Part shown: positions 28,865-30,108 of the stretch, piece by piece
How the letters are laid out: the number at the start of each line of letters is the position of its first letter
Numbering within the stretch: position 1 is the stretch's first letter
Source: a virus
Reading direction: 5' to 3' (one strand)
DNA length: 30,108 bases
Virus record (IMG/VR): IMGVR_UViG_3300021960_000015
Span: 1 to 30,108 of that record
The notes under the pieces: generated by a model
The model's input: only the letters and a program-made list of their open reading frames with translations
Told to the model about the DNA's origin: nothing
Database searches by the model: none
Program-made: the position numbers and the translations under genes

Positions 28865-28957
28865 TCAGTGCGAACCGAAAAGGTGTTTAAGTTGCTATTA
28901 CTAGAAATAAACTGCGGTCGGGCGCAAAACCACCGCAAGTTAGGTCAGGAAGTACCT
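28865..28957 (-). promoter_or_regulatory. Gap with hairpin upstream of methyltransferase-terminase genes
   Basis: This 93-nt gap contains, on minus, TGCGGT-13 nt-ACCGCA (28937-28913) followed by GTTTATTTC, a weak terminator-like hairpin. Further down is an A+T-rich stretch that could hold a promoter for the packaging genes. As it lies two genes upstream of terS it is also a possible site for cos. No gene is seen. Confidence 0.35.
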
Positions 28958-29599
28958 TCAGACCCTCCTCCCAGCCGTCCGGTTGGCTCTTGCGATGGCT
29001 TGGGAAAGGTTCTGGTTCCAAACCTGCTTCAAGCGATTGACACTCAAGCCGAATAGATCGAATGGGGCAGCGCCATAGTGCGTCTGTCTTTCAAAGGCCA
29101 CCACTAGCTGAAGAACGCCTTGGTAGCTTGACCAAAGTCCATATTGACCATTGATCGTCCCAAGAAATCCACCACGACCAAGCACTTTGCTGATGTAATC
29201 CCTTGGCAGATTTCCATAACGATTCAGTCGCGCATTCGCTGGGACTTGAATTCCTTTGGTTCCTGGCCTTGCTACCCTCACCTTCGGGCCTTTGGGAATC
29301 AAGCGAGACATATATTCAGAAGGAGGAATTCCAGCGTTGGCAGGTAGTCTCCCGAACCCCTCGCCAGCAAAACCGACCGCCGCCTTGAGTGTCCGCTTCG
29401 TTGCCTTCTCGACTTGTACCCCTCTAATTGTGTAAGGCGTTGGACGATCTAACTTTTTCGGTAGCTCGCTTTTTAAATGGCGCTGAATATCAAAGGCGGA
29501 TGAGTTCAAAGCTGTCGAAATTGCAAAAGGCAATTGCCTGCGCTGTTGCTTCAGGTTTCCGCGCAATGCCGAAGTATCAGACTTGAAACTAAATTTCAT
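28958..29599 (-). CDS. Putative virion morphogenesis protein (Z-like)
   Basis: 213 aa, basic. RRQLPFAISTALNSSAFDIQ near 20-39 resembles the N-terminus of lambda Z and similar tail-completion or minor tail proteins. PPSEYMSRLIPKGPKVRVAR and ending QLVVAFERQTHYGAAPFDL fit the same pattern. These act at the head-tail junction or tail tip. It is placed, unusually, upstream of the terminase genes. The family is not certain, and HK97 gp10-like is another option. Confidence 0.5.
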   Translation of the reverse strand: MKFSFKSDTSALRGNLKQQRRQLPFAISTALNSSAFDIQRHLKSELPKKLDRPTPYTIRGVQVEKATKRTLKAAVGFAGEGFGRLPANAGIPPSEYMSRLIPKGPKVRVARPGTKGIQVPANARLNRYGNLPRDYISKVLGRGGFLGTINGQYGLWSSYQGVLQLVVAFERQTHYGAAPFDLFGLSVNRLKQVWNQNLSQAIARANRTAGRRV

Positions 29600-29817
29600 G
29601 AGCCTAGCCTCCCCCCCTTTCTTTTTTTGATTTCATACTCGACACGTTGGCAATCTTTGCATTTGGGGAAATCGTTAAAATAAAGTTTTGTATTCGGCTT
29701 CTGAAACCCACACCTTGCACACATCCGGAAAGCCGGCTTTTTTTCTAGTTTTTTAAGCCTCTCTTCGAGTCTTTCGCTGAGTGGCCTTCTGTTGTCTTGC
29801 CAAGTGTAGCGCCTCAC
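29596..29817 (-). CDS. Zinc-ribbon protein, small
   Basis: 73 aa, starting at GTG with AGGA about 8 nt upstream. Cys33-x2-Cys36 and Cys53-x2-Cys56 form a zinc ribbon; both flanks are Lys/Arg-rich. It overlaps the upstream small gene by 65 nt and the Z-like gene by 4 nt (ATGA). It could be a transcription regulator at the early-late border. Function unknown. Confidence 0.6.
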   Translation of the reverse strand: MRRYTWQDNRRPLSERLEERLKKLEKKPAFRMCARCGFQKPNTKLYFNDFPKCKDCQRVEYEIKKRKGGRLGS

Positions 29818-29944
29818 GTTCGGCTTCCTCTCTGGTTAGTCCGCCATCGAATTGCATGATTGCGGCTCGCTCAATAAACCAGACGTACAAGTCTGGTTCA
29901 TAGCAACGCATTCGTTCAACTTCGTCGAAAATCTTTTCGTTCAT
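29753..29944 (-). CDS. Small protein at the early-late border
   Basis: 63 aa. YVWFIERAAIMQFDGGLTRE, then EEAEREALHLARQQ, resembles a short pattern (ERAAIMxFDGGLxREEAE) seen in many small phage proteins and primase tails. There is no clear Shine-Dalgarno sequence at the ATG. It is the first gene after dcd across the circle closure, 133 nt downstream, the position where lambdoid phages carry a late regulator. Function unknown. Confidence 0.6.
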   Translation of the reverse strand: MNEKIFDEVERMRCYEPDLYVWFIERAAIMQFDGGLTREEAEREALHLARQQKATQRKTRREA

Positions 29945-29981
29945 TGAGGCGCAGCGTCAGGCGAGCGTCCGTTAATCGCCT

Positions 29982-30108
29982 TTATTGCTTTTGATTGAGC
30001 AAACCTGCTTCGCGTGGATTGCCAGCACTCGCTGTGTCTTTCCCTCAGTAGTTTAGAAAGACAAAGATTGCCAATCGTCACGCCTCAAAATCCTTGTACA
30101 ATCGGCTT
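29982..30108. repeat. Terminal direct repeat, copy 2
   Basis: Identical to 1-127. Bases 30078-30108 repeat the end of dcd and are not a second gene. Confidence 0.95.

Noticed and set aside
30078-30108. A second, truncated dcd gene at the window end
   Set aside because: It is only the duplicated contig end.

Overview
The window reads as one complete temperate, lambda-like siphovirus genome. Bases 1-127 are repeated exactly as 29982-30108. This is what an assembler leaves when it closes a circle, so the unit is about 29,981 bp on a circular or circularly permuted map. Almost everything is on the minus strand in two densely overlapping blocks; only the CI-type repressor and the integrase are on plus. 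The host is probably Gram-negative: the attP core is the 3' half of a proteobacterial-style tRNA-Asn(GTT), and the phage carries an LpxA-type acyltransferase. The genus cannot be named from the sequence.

Lysogeny and early region (6.2-8.65 kb): a LexA/CI-type repressor (6710-7345, +) faces a small HTH gene (6453-6620, -). A perfect 10-bp inverted repeat between them covers the -10 boxes of both divergent promoters. A tyrosine integrase (7426-8607, +) ends inside attP, and its stop codon lies in the tRNA anticodon loop. The minus-strand early operon (6620 down to 97) carries small unknown proteins, a compact RNA-like three-way-junction fold (6191-6275), a protein with six tandem zinc knuckles, an MT-A70 adenine methyltransferase, a PD-(D/E)XK-like protein, a Bet/RecT annealing protein, an O-like replication initiator with iterons inside its gene, a P-like protein, a RusA resolvase and a dCTP deaminase.

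Late region (29.9 kb down to 8.7 kb, minus): two small proteins (one a zinc ribbon), a Z-like morphogenesis protein, a ParB-methyltransferase fusion, TerS and TerL (with a 197-nt overlap), an excisionase-like HTH protein, a connector-like protein, a lambda-type portal, and a very large protein joining two accessory domains, an HK97-type prohead protease and an HK97-type major capsid protein. Next come a DUF115/MptE-like protein, a small protein, a glycosyltransferase-like protein and an LpxA-like acyltransferase. Then follow head-tail joining, tail terminator, tail tube, G/GT chaperone (with an A AAA AAC slippery site), tape measure, tip proteins, fibre, fibre chaperone and a lysis cassette (M15 endolysin, membrane proteins, one secreted protein).

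The most unusual parts are the three sugar/acyl-transfer-type genes built into the head-tail operon by 4-11-nt overlaps, the four-part capsid polyprotein, the six-knuckle zinc protein, the structured RNA candidate, and a 9-bp x4 repeat plus start-codon hairpin behind an HTH gene in the late operon. No complete RNA gene, CRISPR array or insertion sequence was found.
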